From: CAKXIK01 sp050947015
GTDB taxonomy: Bacteria > Bacillota > Clostridia > Oscillospirales > Acutalibacteraceae
DNA: 43,738 bases
Reading direction: 5' to 3'
Assembly: GCA_050947015.1 (NCBI GenBank)
Contig: JBMNVT010000019.1
Location: forward strand, 1-43,738
Part shown: positions 25,014-33,881 of the stretch, piece by piece
How the letters are laid out: each line of letters starts with the position of its first letter
How positions within the stretch are numbered: the stretch's first letter is position 1
Program-made: the position numbers and the translations under genes
Notes under the pieces: model-generated
Database searches by the model: none
What the model was told of the DNA's origin: nothing
What the model saw: the letters and a program-made list of their open reading frames with translations, nothing else

Positions 25014-26141
25014 ATGAAAATACAGGAGCTTTCAACCCCGGTTTATCTGGTCGATGAAGCAAAGCTGAAAAAAAATCTTGCCGTTCTGCAAGGCGTTCAG
25101 CAGCGTACCAGGTGTAAAATTCTGCTGGCGCAAAAAGCATTCTCCATGTTTTGCGTTTACCCGCTGATCCGGCAATATCTTGCTGGCGCAACGGCGAGCG
25201 GATTGTTTGAGGCAAAACTGGCACATGAGGAAATGGGCGGTGAAAATCATGTTTTTTCCCCCGCCTTTACCGATTCTGAAATGCAGGAGCTTTGCCGCAT
25301 CTGCGACCACATCAGCTTTAATTCCATCGCACAGCTGGAGCATCATCGTCCGGTATGGGAGGCTTCCTCCGTGAGTGTCGGGCTGCGGATCAATCCTGAA
25401 TACTCCACGCAGGAGGGGCACGCCATCTACGACCCCTGCGCTCCCGGCTCAAGGCTTGGCATTACGCGGGCAAACTTCCCCGACGAGCTGCCGCGCGGCG
25501 TGGAAGGGCTACACTTTCACACGCTCTGCGAACAGGACGCCGCACCGTTGGTAGAAACCTTTGCTGCTGTGGAAGAAAAATTCGGCCGCTTTTTTTCTCA
25601 ATTAAAGTGGATCAATCTTGGCGGCGGACATCATATCACCCGCCCGGGGTATGATATTGCCGCATTGGAAAAGCTGATCCTCCGCATCCGGGAGCAATAC
25701 GGTACGGAGGTTTATCTGGAACCCGGAGAAGCCGTTGCGCTGAACACCGGATATTTGATCACCACCGTGCTGGACGTGGTCCAAAATGATATTCCCATTC
25801 TGATTCTGGACACATCCGCCGCGTGCCATATGCCGGATGTGTTGGAAATGCCGTACCGCCCTCCGCTGAAAAATGCCGGTCTTCCCGGAGAAAAAGCCGT
25901 CACCTGCAGGCTTTCCTCACGCACCTGCCTTGCGGGAGACGTGATCGGCGATTACAGCTTTGACCACATGCCAAACATCGGCGACCGGCTGATATTTGAG
26001 GATATGGCGATCTATTCGATGGTAAAAAACAACACCTTTAACGGAATGCCGCTGCCGGATCTTGCATTATTGCGGGAAAATGGCAGCTGCGAAACGATTC
26101 GCCGCTTTGGCTATCGCGATTTTAAGGAGCGACTTTCCTGA
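25014..26141 (+). CDS. nspC: carboxynorspermidine decarboxylase
   Basis: A PLP enzyme with the alanine-racemase/DapDC fold (375 residues) that decarboxylates carboxy(nor)spermidine to the free triamine. PLP lysine is in LLAQKAFSMF near residue 43. GLRINPEYSTQEGHAIYDPC, HFHTLCEQ, INLGGGHHITRPGYD, LEPGEA and CLAGDVIGDYSF are typical of NspC. A GGGAG site precedes the ATG, 17 bp after the previous stop. Its last base overlaps the aguA start. Confidence 0.93.
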   Translation: MKIQELSTPVYLVDEAKLKKNLAVLQGVQQRTRCKILLAQKAFSMFCVYPLIRQYLAGATASGLFEAKLAHEEMGGENHVFSPAFTDSEMQELCRICDHISFNSIAQLEHHRPVWEASSVSVGLRINPEYSTQEGHAIYDPCAPGSRLGITRANFPDELPRGVEGLHFHTLCEQDAAPLVETFAAVEEKFGRFFSQLKWINLGGGHHITRPGYDIAALEKLILRIREQYGTEVYLEPGEAVALNTGYLITTVLDVVQNDIPILILDTSAACHMPDVLEMPYRPPLKNAGLPGEKAVTCRLSSRTCLAGDVIGDYSFDHMPNIGDRLIFEDMAIYSMVKNNTFNGMPLPDLALLRENGSCETIRRFGYRDFKERLS

Positions 26142-27247
26142 TGATGCTGCATACTACACCAAAAAACGACGGATTCTATATGCCTGCCGAATTTTCCCCG
26201 CATCAGGCTACCGTTTTGATCTGGCCGGTTCGGCCCGGAAGCTGGGGCAAAAATCCGAGTGCGGCTCAGAAAGCTTTTTTAAAGGTTATTCGAACCATTG
26301 CGCAGAGTGAATCTGTTTATCTGCTCGCTGATGCGGCACACTACGAAGAGGCAAAAGCAGCCGCCGGAGCCTTTGCATCCGTTCTTTTAATCGAAAGCAA
26401 CGACGCATGGGCGCGCGACACCGCACCGACTTTTGTTACGGACGGCACACACATCCGCGGCGTCAGCTGGCGCTTCAACGCATGGGGAGGAACGGTGGAC
26501 GGTCTGTATCCGCATTGGGAGGCCGACGACGCGCTTGCCGAAAAGCTTTGCGACTCCCTCGGTTTTTCCTGTTATGATGCCGGCGGTTTTGTGTTGGAAG
26601 GCGGATCGATCCATTCCGACGGCGAAGGAACGCTGATGGTAACGGAAGCCTGCCTGCTCAGCGCCGGACGCAATCCACAGTTGAACCGCGGCGAGATAGA
26701 GGAACGGCTTTGTTCGTACCTCGGAGCGGAAAAGGTACTCTGGCTCCCTCGCGGGATCTACAACGACGAGACCAACGAGCACGTGGACAATATCTGTGCC
26801 TTTCTTGCTCCCGGAGAAGTTGTTCTGGCATGGACTGACCGTCAGGAAAATCCGCAGTATGCGCTTTCCGCCGCGTCTCTGGAATATCTGCAGCAGCAGA
26901 CCGATGCCAAAGGGCGTAGGCTGAAAATCCAACTGCTGCCGGTTCCCGATGTTCCGGTATGCTGCAGCGTCGAAGACTGCGCCGCTTACTCCTTTGAGCC
27001 GGGTGAAGACACACGCGAACCCGGCGAGCGGCTTGCGGCAAGCTACGTCAATTTCTATTTTTCCAACGATGCCGTTTTACTGCCGCAGTTTGGCGGTGAA
27101 AACCTTCACAGTGACCGGCGTGCTGCTGAAATCATGACCAGGCTTTGCCCCGACCGCCGGATCGTTCCGATTGATGCGCGCGCAATTTTGCAGGGCGGCG
27201 GTAATATTCACTGCATTACCCAGCAGATTCCGAAAGGAAGTACCTGA
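26141..27247 (+). CDS. aguA: agmatine deiminase
   Basis: Hydrolyses agmatine to N-carbamoylputrescine and ammonia. It is a guanidino-modifying-family enzyme of 368 residues. Motifs include RDTAPTFV, the conserved WGG region, LEGGSIHSDGEGTLMVTEAC, NEHVDNICAFL and the catalytic Cys in GGGNIHCITQQIP at the C-terminus. The start ATG shares a base with the nspC stop (TGATG), and AAGGAG lies inside nspC, so the two are translationally coupled. Confidence 0.95.
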   Translation: MMLHTTPKNDGFYMPAEFSPHQATVLIWPVRPGSWGKNPSAAQKAFLKVIRTIAQSESVYLLADAAHYEEAKAAAGAFASVLLIESNDAWARDTAPTFVTDGTHIRGVSWRFNAWGGTVDGLYPHWEADDALAEKLCDSLGFSCYDAGGFVLEGGSIHSDGEGTLMVTEACLLSAGRNPQLNRGEIEERLCSYLGAEKVLWLPRGIYNDETNEHVDNICAFLAPGEVVLAWTDRQENPQYALSAASLEYLQQQTDAKGRRLKIQLLPVPDVPVCCSVEDCAAYSFEPGEDTREPGERLAASYVNFYFSNDAVLLPQFGGENLHSDRRAAEIMTRLCPDRRIVPIDARAILQGGGNIHCITQQIPKGST

Positions 27248-27336
27248 CAATGCGCCGACCTGACGATATCCTGCCATAATTCTAAAAACCGGAACCGGCA
27301 CAAACCTGCCGCCGGGCAAAAGGAATGATAATTACG

Positions 27337-28212
27337 ATGAGCAAAACGACCGTAGCGGTCATTCAAATGTGTTGTGTTGAGGACCCCTGCAGGAATCTGG
27401 ACACTGCCGAACGTCTGGTGCGAAAAGCAGCGGAATGCGGTGCTCAGATCATCCTGTTGCCGGAGCTGTTTGAACGGCCGTATTTTTGTCAGCAGCGCCA
27501 GTATGATTTTTACGATTTTGCAAAACCCACAGCAGAAAATGAAGCCGTCAAACGCTTTTCCTCTGTTGCAAAAGAGCTCGGCGCGGTAATCCCCGTCAGT
27601 TTCTTTGAACGGGACGGAAATTGTCTTTACAATTCTGCCGCGATGATCGACGCCGACGGAAAACTGCTCGGCATTTACCGGAAAACTCACATTCCGGATG
27701 ACCATTATTATCAGGAAAAATTCTATTTCTCTCCGGGAAATACCGGATTCCACGTCTGGGACACGTCCTTTGGCAAAATCGGTATCGGTATCTGCTGGGA
27801 TCAATGGTTTCCCGAAACGGCACGCTGTCTGGCACTTGGAGGCGCAGACCTGCTGCTTTACCCCACCGCAATCGGCAGTGAACCCATCCTTGGCTGTGAC
27901 AGTGTGGGACACTGGCAGCGCACGATGCAGGGGCACGCCGCAGCCAACGTTTTACCGGTTGCCGCAGCCAATCGCTTTGGCACCGAAGCGGTTTCTCCCT
28001 GCGAAGCAAACGGCGGACAGTGCTCTTCTCTTTGTTTTTACGGAACCAGCTTTCTCACCGATGAAACAGGCGCTGTGCTTTGTCAGGCTGAACGCAGCGG
28101 AGAGGCTGTGCTGACAGCCTGCTACGATTTTTCGGAAATCCGTTCAGAACGGCTTTCCTGGGGGCTGTTCCGTGATCGCCGACCGGAATGTTACGGCGAA
28201 ATTTGCAAATAG
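27337..28212 (+). CDS. aguB: N-carbamoylputrescine amidase
   Basis: A nitrilase-superfamily amidase of about 291 residues that splits N-carbamoylputrescine to putrescine, CO2 and ammonia. The catalytic triad is visible as Glu in LLPELFERPYF, Lys in YRKTHIPDD and Cys in GIGICWDQWFPE. The order aguA-aguB completes the agmatine-to-putrescine route. The ATG at 27325 touches the AAAGGA ribosome site, so the ATG at 27337 (MSKTTVAVIQMCC) is the better start. The 89-bp gap before it shows nothing clear. Confidence 0.94.
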   Translation: MSKTTVAVIQMCCVEDPCRNLDTAERLVRKAAECGAQIILLPELFERPYFCQQRQYDFYDFAKPTAENEAVKRFSSVAKELGAVIPVSFFERDGNCLYNSAAMIDADGKLLGIYRKTHIPDDHYYQEKFYFSPGNTGFHVWDTSFGKIGIGICWDQWFPETARCLALGGADLLLYPTAIGSEPILGCDSVGHWQRTMQGHAAANVLPVAAANRFGTEAVSPCEANGGQCSSLCFYGTSFLTDETGAVLCQAERSGEAVLTACYDFSEIRSERLSWGLFRDRRPECYGEICK

Positions 28213-28228
28213 ACAGAAAGGAACTATC

Positions 28229-28642
28229 ATGAAATCCAGAGGCGAACTTGCCGTTGCAAAACGGGAAAAAGGTTATAACTGCGCACAGGCTGTTGCCTGC
28301 ACTTACTGCGACCTGGTAGGAATGGATGAGGTCACATTGTTCAAGCTGACGGAGGCGCTGGGCGGAGGAATGGGAAACGCAGAAGGTACCTGCGGCGCAA
28401 TTACCGGCGCCTGTATTCTTGCGGGATTGGTAAACAGCAGCGGAAATTTGCAGATGCCGAACAGTAAAGCGTCCACCGCAAAACTCTCCCGGGAAATTAT
28501 GCGCCGCTTTCAGCAACGAAACTGCGCTGTAACATGCAAAGCACTGAAGGGAATCGAGACCGGCAAAATGCTTCGCTCCTGCCCGGACTGCATTCGGGAT
28601 GCTGCGGAGTTTGCCGAAGATATCCTTTTTAAAGAAAAATAA
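28229..28642 (+). CDS. C_GCAxxG_C_C family protein
   Basis: A 137-residue protein of the family named for its cysteine pattern. The motifs are GYNCAQAV, EGTCGAITGACILAGLV, and CSx-type cysteines at the C-terminal end (CAVTCKALKG, SCPDCIRDAAEFAE). The function of the family is not established; it is often placed near redox or metal enzymes. The ATG has AGAAAGGA six bases upstream and lies 16 bp after aguB, so it is the last gene of the polyamine operon. The terminator at 28661 follows. Confidence 0.88.
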   Translation: MKSRGELAVAKREKGYNCAQAVACTYCDLVGMDEVTLFKLTEALGGGMGNAEGTCGAITGACILAGLVNSSGNLQMPNSKASTAKLSREIMRRFQQRNCAVTCKALKGIETGKMLRSCPDCIRDAAEFAEDILFKEK

Positions 28643-28660
28643 ACCGGGCTGTCGGTTAAA

Positions 28661-28700
28661 AAACCGGAACGATCTCAACAGATGGATCGTTCCGGTTTTT
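28661..28700. terminator. terminator of the polyamine operon, probably bidirectional
   Basis: AAACCGGAACGATC and GATCGTTCCGGTTTTT form a 14-bp stem around a 10-nt loop. T-runs exist on both strands, and it lies between convergent genes. Confidence 0.9.
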
Positions 28701-28758
28701 TACTGTTTTCACTTCGGAAATCGGGAGAAAAAGAGACTTGTTTGTCAGTATAAATCGA

Positions 28759-29148
28759 TCATGTTTTTTTGACGAATTCCTTGCCGCAGCGCGGGCAGCG
28801 AATACTGATTTTTCCTTTACCCTTCGGCACACGCAAATTAGCCGAGCAGGCAGGGCAATGATAGTATTTATGAGTGCGGTCCGTACAACGCGCCCTCAGA
28901 TTTTTAAACCACTTTTTCATCGGATTCCAAACACGCAGAAAAGCGTCGTTTTCCTTCCGGCGGGCTTCGTAGTTCCGGGAAAATATTCTCCAGAACAAAT
29001 ACGCCATCAAAAGCAGCAGAACAAGAGAAAGCCACCACCAACCGCAAAGCTGCGCAACAATCGAAAAAATCATGTAAAATACCAGCAGAGCGAAGGAAAA
29101 CTGATCAACACCGTACCGCCCTATCATAAAATTCCGCAGCCAGTTCAT
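28759..29148 (-). CDS. membrane protein with C-terminal zinc ribbon
   Basis: A 129-residue protein. The N-terminus (MNWLRNFMIGRYGVDQFS) is followed by two hydrophobic helices (about residues 18-58), a basic cytoplasmic part, and a zinc ribbon with two CxxC knuckles (HCPACSANLRVPKGKGKISI and RCPRCGKEF). The same layout is common in Clostridia. No function is known to me. I use the ATG at 29148 because AGAGGA lies six bases ahead; upstream in-frame Met has no ribosome site. Confidence 0.8.
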   Translation of the reverse strand: MNWLRNFMIGRYGVDQFSFALLVFYMIFSIVAQLCGWWWLSLVLLLLMAYLFWRIFSRNYEARRKENDAFLRVWNPMKKWFKNLRARCTDRTHKYYHCPACSANLRVPKGKGKISIRCPRCGKEFVKKT

Positions 29149-29271
29149 GCAAATTCCTCTTTTCAAATACTTTTCTACAGTATACAGCATTTGAAAAACA
29201 AAATTGCATCAATTCTGTAAATTTTCTTTCACAAAATCGTAACTGAATCCCCCCCAAAAAATAAGCCATCC

Positions 29272-30285
29272 TTAAAGCGTACGTCCCACGGCCTGAGCAA
29301 CGGCTGCACAATGCTGCATCATTTTGTCAAACTGTTCCGGATTCAGCTGCTGTGCAGCGTCTGAAAGCGCCTGTGCCGGCTGCGGATGTACTTCGACAAT
29401 CAGGCCGTCCGCCCCGGAGGCAACTGCCGCCAGCGCCAAAGGCTCCACATATCGCACCTTTCCTGCCGCATGGGACGGATCCACAATGACAGGCAAATGG
29501 CTGCGCTCCTTGACAACTGCGACCGCGCTGAGGTCAAGTGTATTGCGTGTAGCTGTTTCAAAAGTGCGGATACCGCGTTCACACAATACGACGTTGGGGT
29601 TTCCTTCGCTGAGGATATATTCCGCAGCGTCGAGCCACTCCACAATGGTGGACGAGATTCCGCGCTTGAGCAGAACCGGACACCCGCACTGCCCTAACGC
29701 GCGCAGCAGGCGGAAGTTCTGCATATTTCTTGCGCCAACCTGGATCATGTCGCAGCATTCGCTGGCAATGGCGATTTCATTTTGACTGACCACTTCACTG
29801 ACAACTTTCAAGCCAAACGCATCACCAGCCTTGCGCAGCAAACGGTAGCCTTCATCCTCCAGCCCCTGAAAAGCGTATGGGGAGGTGCGCGGTTTATAAG
29901 CTCCGCCGCGCAAAAATTTTGCTCCGGATTTCGCCACTACTTCGGCAGCTTTCATAATCTGGGCTTCGCTTTCCACTGCGCAGGGGCCTGCCATCACGAC
30001 CAGTTCTTTGCTGCCAATTTGAATGCCGCCGACGTCGACCACCGAATCCTCCGGATGAAAAGCCCGCCCAGCCAGCTTATAGCTTTCCATCACCGGCACC
30101 ACTTTTTCGACGCCTTCCATCATTTCAATGTTTTCCACGGAAAGTCGCGTCTTATCACCGATTACGCCGATAATGCTTGCTTGAGCACCTTGTGAAAGGT
30201 GCGGTTTCAGTCCTCTTGAAAGAATCAGTTCTTCCACTGCACTGAAATCCTGTTGCGTTGCGTTATTTTTCATTACAATAATCAT
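29272..30285 (-). CDS. aroF: 3-deoxy-7-phosphoheptulonate (DAHP) synthase, type I-beta
   Basis: The first enzyme of the shikimate pathway, condensing PEP and erythrose-4-phosphate. The protein (337 residues) has an N-terminal ferredoxin-like domain (about 1-70) that is usually regulatory, then the barrel with MAGPCAVES, LRGGAYKPRTSPYAFQG, QVGARNMQNF, LLKRGISST and VDPSHAAGK. It stands alone, with a strong promoter upstream. No T-box sequence was seen in its leader of about 95 nt. Confidence 0.95.
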   Translation of the reverse strand: MIIVMKNNATQQDFSAVEELILSRGLKPHLSQGAQASIIGVIGDKTRLSVENIEMMEGVEKVVPVMESYKLAGRAFHPEDSVVDVGGIQIGSKELVVMAGPCAVESEAQIMKAAEVVAKSGAKFLRGGAYKPRTSPYAFQGLEDEGYRLLRKAGDAFGLKVVSEVVSQNEIAIASECCDMIQVGARNMQNFRLLRALGQCGCPVLLKRGISSTIVEWLDAAEYILSEGNPNVVLCERGIRTFETATRNTLDLSAVAVVKERSHLPVIVDPSHAAGKVRYVEPLALAAVASGADGLIVEVHPQPAQALSDAAQQLNPEQFDKMMQHCAAVAQAVGRTL

Positions 30286-30387
30286 AGACTCTCATCCTTT
30301 CAACCACTGATTCATATCGTAAGATTTTAATTAATTTGCTTTTGCGCTTTAAACTTTTACGCTTTTGTGTTTTTATGTATTAAAGCT

Positions 30388-30415
30388 ATTATATCACTCT
30401 TTTTCTGTTTGTCAA
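30388..30415 (-). promoter_or_regulatory. promoter of aroF
   Basis: On the minus strand a perfect TTGACA (30410-30415) and a perfect TATAAT (30388-30393) are 16 bp apart, about 100 bp ahead of the gene. Confidence 0.75.
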
Positions 30416-30466
30416 GTATCCTCTTCCAGAATGTCTGTTAAAAAGAATCCCCCCACTCAATTTGAA

Positions 30467-30503
30467 AGAAAGCGGCAGCCAAACACCGCGGCTGCCGCTT
30501 TCT
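30467..30503 (-). terminator. terminator of the amino-acid ABC operon
   Basis: AGAAAGCGGCAGCC and GGCTGCCGCTTTCT form a 14-bp perfect stem. On the minus strand it lies about 50 bp after the ATPase stop, with a T-rich tail. Confidence 0.8.
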
Positions 30504-30550
30504 AACACATTCGTATGAAACATGAAAATCAGAGCGATTCTTCTGCAAAA

Positions 30551-31318
30551 TTAGCGATCCGAAAAATGCGCCAGAAACGACTGCATCCGTTCGCTTCGGG
30601 GACCATTAAAAATTTCGTCCGGCGTACCCTGCTCCAGAACATCTCCATGATCCATAAAGATAATCCGATCGGCCACATCCCGTGCAAAGGCCATTTCATG
30701 CGTGACGATCACCATCGTCATCTTTTCTTCAGCCAGTTGGCGTAAGACCTTCAAAATTTCACCTGTCAACTCAGGGTCGAGCGCCGAAGTTGGCTCGTCA
30801 AAAAACAGCAGCTCCGGATTAAGCGCCAAAGCGCGCGCAATAGAAACACGCTGCTGCTGCCCGCCGGAAAGCTGATATGGATACGCATCTGCTTTGTCGG
30901 AAAGACCCATCTTTTTCAACAGATCGCGTGCCTTCGTTTCCGCAGCTTGTGGGGTTTGTCCGAGCACATGCACCGGGGCTTCCATGATATTGCGAAGCAC
31001 CGAAAAATGAGGAAACAGATTAAAGCTTTGAAAAACCAACCCGACACGCAGCCGGATCTGCTGCAAAACATCCTTTGGCTGATAGACCGCACGGCCGGCA
31101 GCATCCGTTTCCACCATCGTCTGTCCGCAGACGGAAATGCTGCCGCTGTCCACTCGTTCCAACTGATTGATACAGCGCAGCAGGGTGCTTTTTCCGGAAC
31201 CGGAAGGTCCGATTACGGCAATGACCTCGCCGCGGTAAACCTCCAGCGAAATATCGTGCAAAACCTCATTGCGGTCAAAACTTTTGCTGATATGAGAAAC
31301 CGAAAGAATTTTTTCCAT
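30551..31318 (-). CDS. polar amino-acid ABC transporter ATP-binding protein
   Basis: A 255-residue ATPase of the GlnQ/HisP family. Walker A is GPSGSGKSTLLRCIN, the signature LSGGQQQRVSIARALA, and Walker B LLFFDEPTSALDPEL, with MTMVIVTHEMAFARDV as the H-loop region. It powers import by the permease encoded just upstream and the lipoprotein before that. It is the last gene of the three-gene operon. Confidence 0.95.
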   Translation of the reverse strand: MEKILSVSHISKSFDRNEVLHDISLEVYRGEVIAVIGPSGSGKSTLLRCINQLERVDSGSISVCGQTMVETDAAGRAVYQPKDVLQQIRLRVGLVFQSFNLFPHFSVLRNIMEAPVHVLGQTPQAAETKARDLLKKMGLSDKADAYPYQLSGGQQQRVSIARALALNPELLFFDEPTSALDPELTGEILKVLRQLAEEKMTMVIVTHEMAFARDVADRIIFMDHGDVLEQGTPDEIFNGPRSERMQSFLAHFSDR

Positions 31319-31368
31319 TCTGTTTTGCCATTCCCTTCTCTGCAGTATTATGATTCAACGTTGAAAGC

Positions 31369-32019
31369 TCAGCGATAATAATCAAGCCTTTTTTCTGCAA
31401 CGGCAAAGCATTTTCCCACGACGGCATTCATCACAAAATAAAAAACGCCGGCGATCAAAAGCGGAATGGTTGAAAAATAATTGGAAGAGGTTTTTTCTGC
31501 AATGGTAAACAGCTCGACAATAGCAATTACACGCGCAAGAGAGGTGTCCTTGACCAACGTCATAAACTCGTTGCCCATGGGCGGCAAAATCCGTTTGACG
31601 ACCTGCGGCAGAATGATGCGGAAAAAAGTCTGGCGGCGCGTAAAGCCAAGCGCGCCGGCCGCTTCGTATTGTCCCACCGGAATGGATTCGATCCCCGCAC
31701 GATAAATCTCAGCAAAATAAGCTGCATAATTCAAAACAAAAGCCACAATGGCCGCCGCAAACCGACTGCCGCCGCTGACGCGGAACAGATAATACGGGCC
31801 ATAGCAAAAAAAGAACAGCTGCAGCATCAAAGGCGTTCCCCGCATGATCTGCAAATACACCGTCACCAACCAACGCAGCGGCTTGAACCGCGACATTCGC
31901 CCGGCAGCAGCCAGCAGCCCGAGCGGCAGCCCGAACACCAACGTCAGTCCAAAAATCGCAAGGGTCGTACCGGAAGCTTCCAGCATAGAGCGCAGTAGAG
32001 AAGCATAATCAATCCCCAT
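31369..32019 (-). CDS. polar amino-acid ABC transporter permease
   Basis: A membrane permease of the HisM/GlnP family (216 residues, about five helices). EAAGALGFTRRQTFFRIILP is the EAA loop that contacts the ATPase. I chose the ATG at 32019 (MGIDYASLLR) because the upstream frame has no membrane pattern and AAAGG lies 11 bases ahead. It sits downstream of an intergenic terminator-like hairpin and ahead of the ATPase gene. Confidence 0.93.
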   Translation of the reverse strand: MGIDYASLLRSMLEASGTTLAIFGLTLVFGLPLGLLAAAGRMSRFKPLRWLVTVYLQIMRGTPLMLQLFFFCYGPYYLFRVSGGSRFAAAIVAFVLNYAAYFAEIYRAGIESIPVGQYEAAGALGFTRRQTFFRIILPQVVKRILPPMGNEFMTLVKDTSLARVIAIVELFTIAEKTSSNYFSTIPLLIAGVFYFVMNAVVGKCFAVAEKRLDYYR

Positions 32020-32082
32020 GAAACACCAAGCCTTTCGTGTGATCGTTTGAATTCCGCCTGAAAGGAATTTCTGATATAGCGG

Positions 32083-32141
32083 AAAAAAGACGGAACGGCG
32101 CTGCTCCAAAAGTTTTGGAAACAGCGTGCGGCTTCCGTCTT
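32083..32141 (-). terminator. attenuator hairpin between binding protein and permease
   Basis: On the minus strand AAGACGGAAG and a matching TTCCGTCTTTTTT close a long hairpin with inner CGCTG/CAGCG and CCAAAA/TTTTGG stems. It follows the binding-protein stop by about 25 bp. Partial read-through would make more binding protein than membrane parts. Confidence 0.75.
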
Positions 32142-32166
32142 GCTGTATTTCTGCAATGAGCCGAAA

Positions 32167-32949
32167 TTACTTTCCGATCGTAGTGACGTCCGAACCGAAC
32201 CACTCTGTAGAAATTTTGGCCAGCGTTCCATCGGCGGCAAGTTCCTTAAGCGTGTCGTTTACCTTGTCGCGCAGCGGATCGTCCTTGCGGAAGCCTACGC
32301 CATATTCTTCCAGGGCGAGTTTGTCATCCAGAACAACCCAGTCTTTGTTATTGGTTTTGATGTAATAGTCGGCTACGACCTGATCCAGCAGCACCGCATC
32401 AGACATACCGGCCTCAAGATCCATAAACGCCTTCATGTTGTCACCGAATTCATTGATTCCACCCAACGACGCCTTAAGCTCAGCGGCTTGGTTCAAAGCA
32501 TCCGCTGCGCTGGAGCCGGACTGCAGGGCAAGCTTTTTCCCTGCCAGATCGCCAAGGGAAGCATAACCGGATTCCTTTTTCACCACAACGACCTGTGCGT
32601 TCTTCATGTACGGATCGGAGAAATTCACCTTTTCTTTGCGTTCGTCAGTAATTGTGTAACCGTTCCAAAGGCAATCCACTTTTTTGGTGTTCAGTTCCTG
32701 TTCTTTTGCGTTCCAATCAATCGCCAAAAATTCGACCTGCATACCTAATTTTTCAAAAACGGCCCTTGCAACATCGATATCAAAACCAACGAGCTCATTT
32801 TGGTCGTTCAGAAAACCCATCGGCGGAAAACCGTTGTCCACGCCGACGATCACCTTTGTTTCTGAACTGCTGCCCGAGCAGCCCAACAGCATGGAAGAAC
32901 AACCTATAACAAGTGCCAGACCCAACGCCAAAATTCTTTTCATTCTCAT
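32167..32949 (-). CDS. polar amino-acid binding lipoprotein
   Basis: A 260-residue type 3 solute-binding protein. It has a signal peptide with lipobox LLGC (Cys at about 24), then VIVGVDNGFPPMGFLNDQNE, DIDVARAVFEKLGM and CLWNGYTITDERKEKVNFSDPY. These motifs fit cystine or general polar amino-acid binders, and the exact ligand cannot be read. It is the first gene of the operon, with a promoter at 33044-33071 and AAAGGGTG ahead of the ATG. Confidence 0.94.
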   Translation of the reverse strand: MRMKRILALGLALVIGCSSMLLGCSGSSSETKVIVGVDNGFPPMGFLNDQNELVGFDIDVARAVFEKLGMQVEFLAIDWNAKEQELNTKKVDCLWNGYTITDERKEKVNFSDPYMKNAQVVVVKKESGYASLGDLAGKKLALQSGSSAADALNQAAELKASLGGINEFGDNMKAFMDLEAGMSDAVLLDQVVADYYIKTNNKDWVVLDDKLALEEYGVGFRKDDPLRDKVNDTLKELAADGTLAKISTEWFGSDVTTIGK

Positions 32950-33043
32950 GAAAAACCTTCACCCTTTCTGAAGCTGCGCTGCTTTTTTCCCTTCTCTTGA
33001 ACCGTAGGCACCGTCCAGAAAAGGCGAGCGCTGACATGTTACT

Positions 33044-33071
33044 ATTTTATCATATTATTCAACTAAAGCAA
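33044..33071 (-). promoter_or_regulatory. promoter of the amino-acid ABC operon
   Basis: On the minus strand TTGCTT (33066-33071) and TAAAAT (33044-33049) have a 16-bp spacer, about 95 bp ahead of the binding-protein start. Confidence 0.6.
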
Positions 33072-33162
33072 GTATTTTTTCTAAAAACAAAGGAAAAAAA
33101 GGCGAGGATTTTGCAAAAATATCTGTGCAATAGTATGACGGCTCACGAACCGCCTGTCGCCT

Positions 33163-33831
33163 TCATGAAAAAAATTTCTGCAGAGCTTCCGCAAGCTGCG
33201 CGGTATTTTCCGCAATAAAATCTGCCCCGCTCTGCTGCAGTTCCCTGCGTCCGCGAAATCCCCAGGCAACGCCTATCGTGTACATTCCGGCGTTTTTTCC
33301 GGTCAGAATATCAACGTTGGAATCCCCTACCATTGCGCAGCTGCCCGGCTCAACGCCCCATGCCTTGCAGATGCGCAGCAATGCTTCCGGATTCGGTTTT
33401 GGCGCAACACCTTCCCGCATTCCAAACACCTCGTCAAAAGCCGAGGCGGGAAACAAGCTGCCAACAATCTGTTTTGCCATGGGGTCTGCCTTATTGGAGA
33501 CGACCGCAGTGCGAATTCCGTCCGCACGCAGCGACAGCGTCAGCTCGCTCATTCCTGGGTACGGTCGTGTTTGGTCCAGGCAATGGCCGCTGTAATGCTC
33601 TGAAAATTCACGCAGGCAGCCGTCAATGATCTCAGGCGTGCGTTCCTGTTCGGGAAGCGCGCGTTCCACCATCTTCCGAATCCCGTTTCCGACCATTTGC
33701 TTCATCTCTTCTTCGGTGGCGGTGGGAAAACCATGAGCCCGCATAACCGTATTTACACTGCTTTGCAAGTCGCCGAGCGAATTCACCAAAGTGCCGTCCA
33801 AATCAAAAATTACACCGAAAAGCTGCTTCAA
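33163..33831 (-). CDS. gph: phosphoglycolate phosphatase-like HAD hydrolase
   Basis: A 222-residue HAD phosphatase with FDLDGTLVNS (nucleophile Asp), the cap domain, VVSNKAD, KPNPEALLRI (Lys) and MVGDSNVDILTGKNAG (metal Asp). It matches Gph/PpaX-like enzymes in length and motif order. The preferred start is TTG at 33831, with AGAGG seven bases ahead; a farther TTG at 33855 lacks a ribosome site. It lies 50 bp after potD and may be read with the pot operon. Confidence 0.87.
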   Translation of the reverse strand: MKQLFGVIFDLDGTLVNSLGDLQSSVNTVMRAHGFPTATEEEMKQMVGNGIRKMVERALPEQERTPEIIDGCLREFSEHYSGHCLDQTRPYPGMSELTLSLRADGIRTAVVSNKADPMAKQIVGSLFPASAFDEVFGMREGVAPKPNPEALLRICKAWGVEPGSCAMVGDSNVDILTGKNAGMYTIGVAWGFRGRRELQQSGADFIAENTAQLAEALQKFFS

Positions 33832-33881
33832 AAAATATCCTCTCCTATTCCGCAAATCCCGTTAAAAAATTTTTACGTCAG

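Noticed and set aside
30285..30330. Tiny leader peptide frame MNQWLKG ahead of aroF
   Set aside because: Only one Trp, no paired terminator/antiterminator, and no clear ribosome site; probably chance.
30300..30385. Imperfect CTTTT-CGCTTT-like repeats in the aroF leader
   Set aside because: Short, AT-rich and irregular; no consistent unit or structure.
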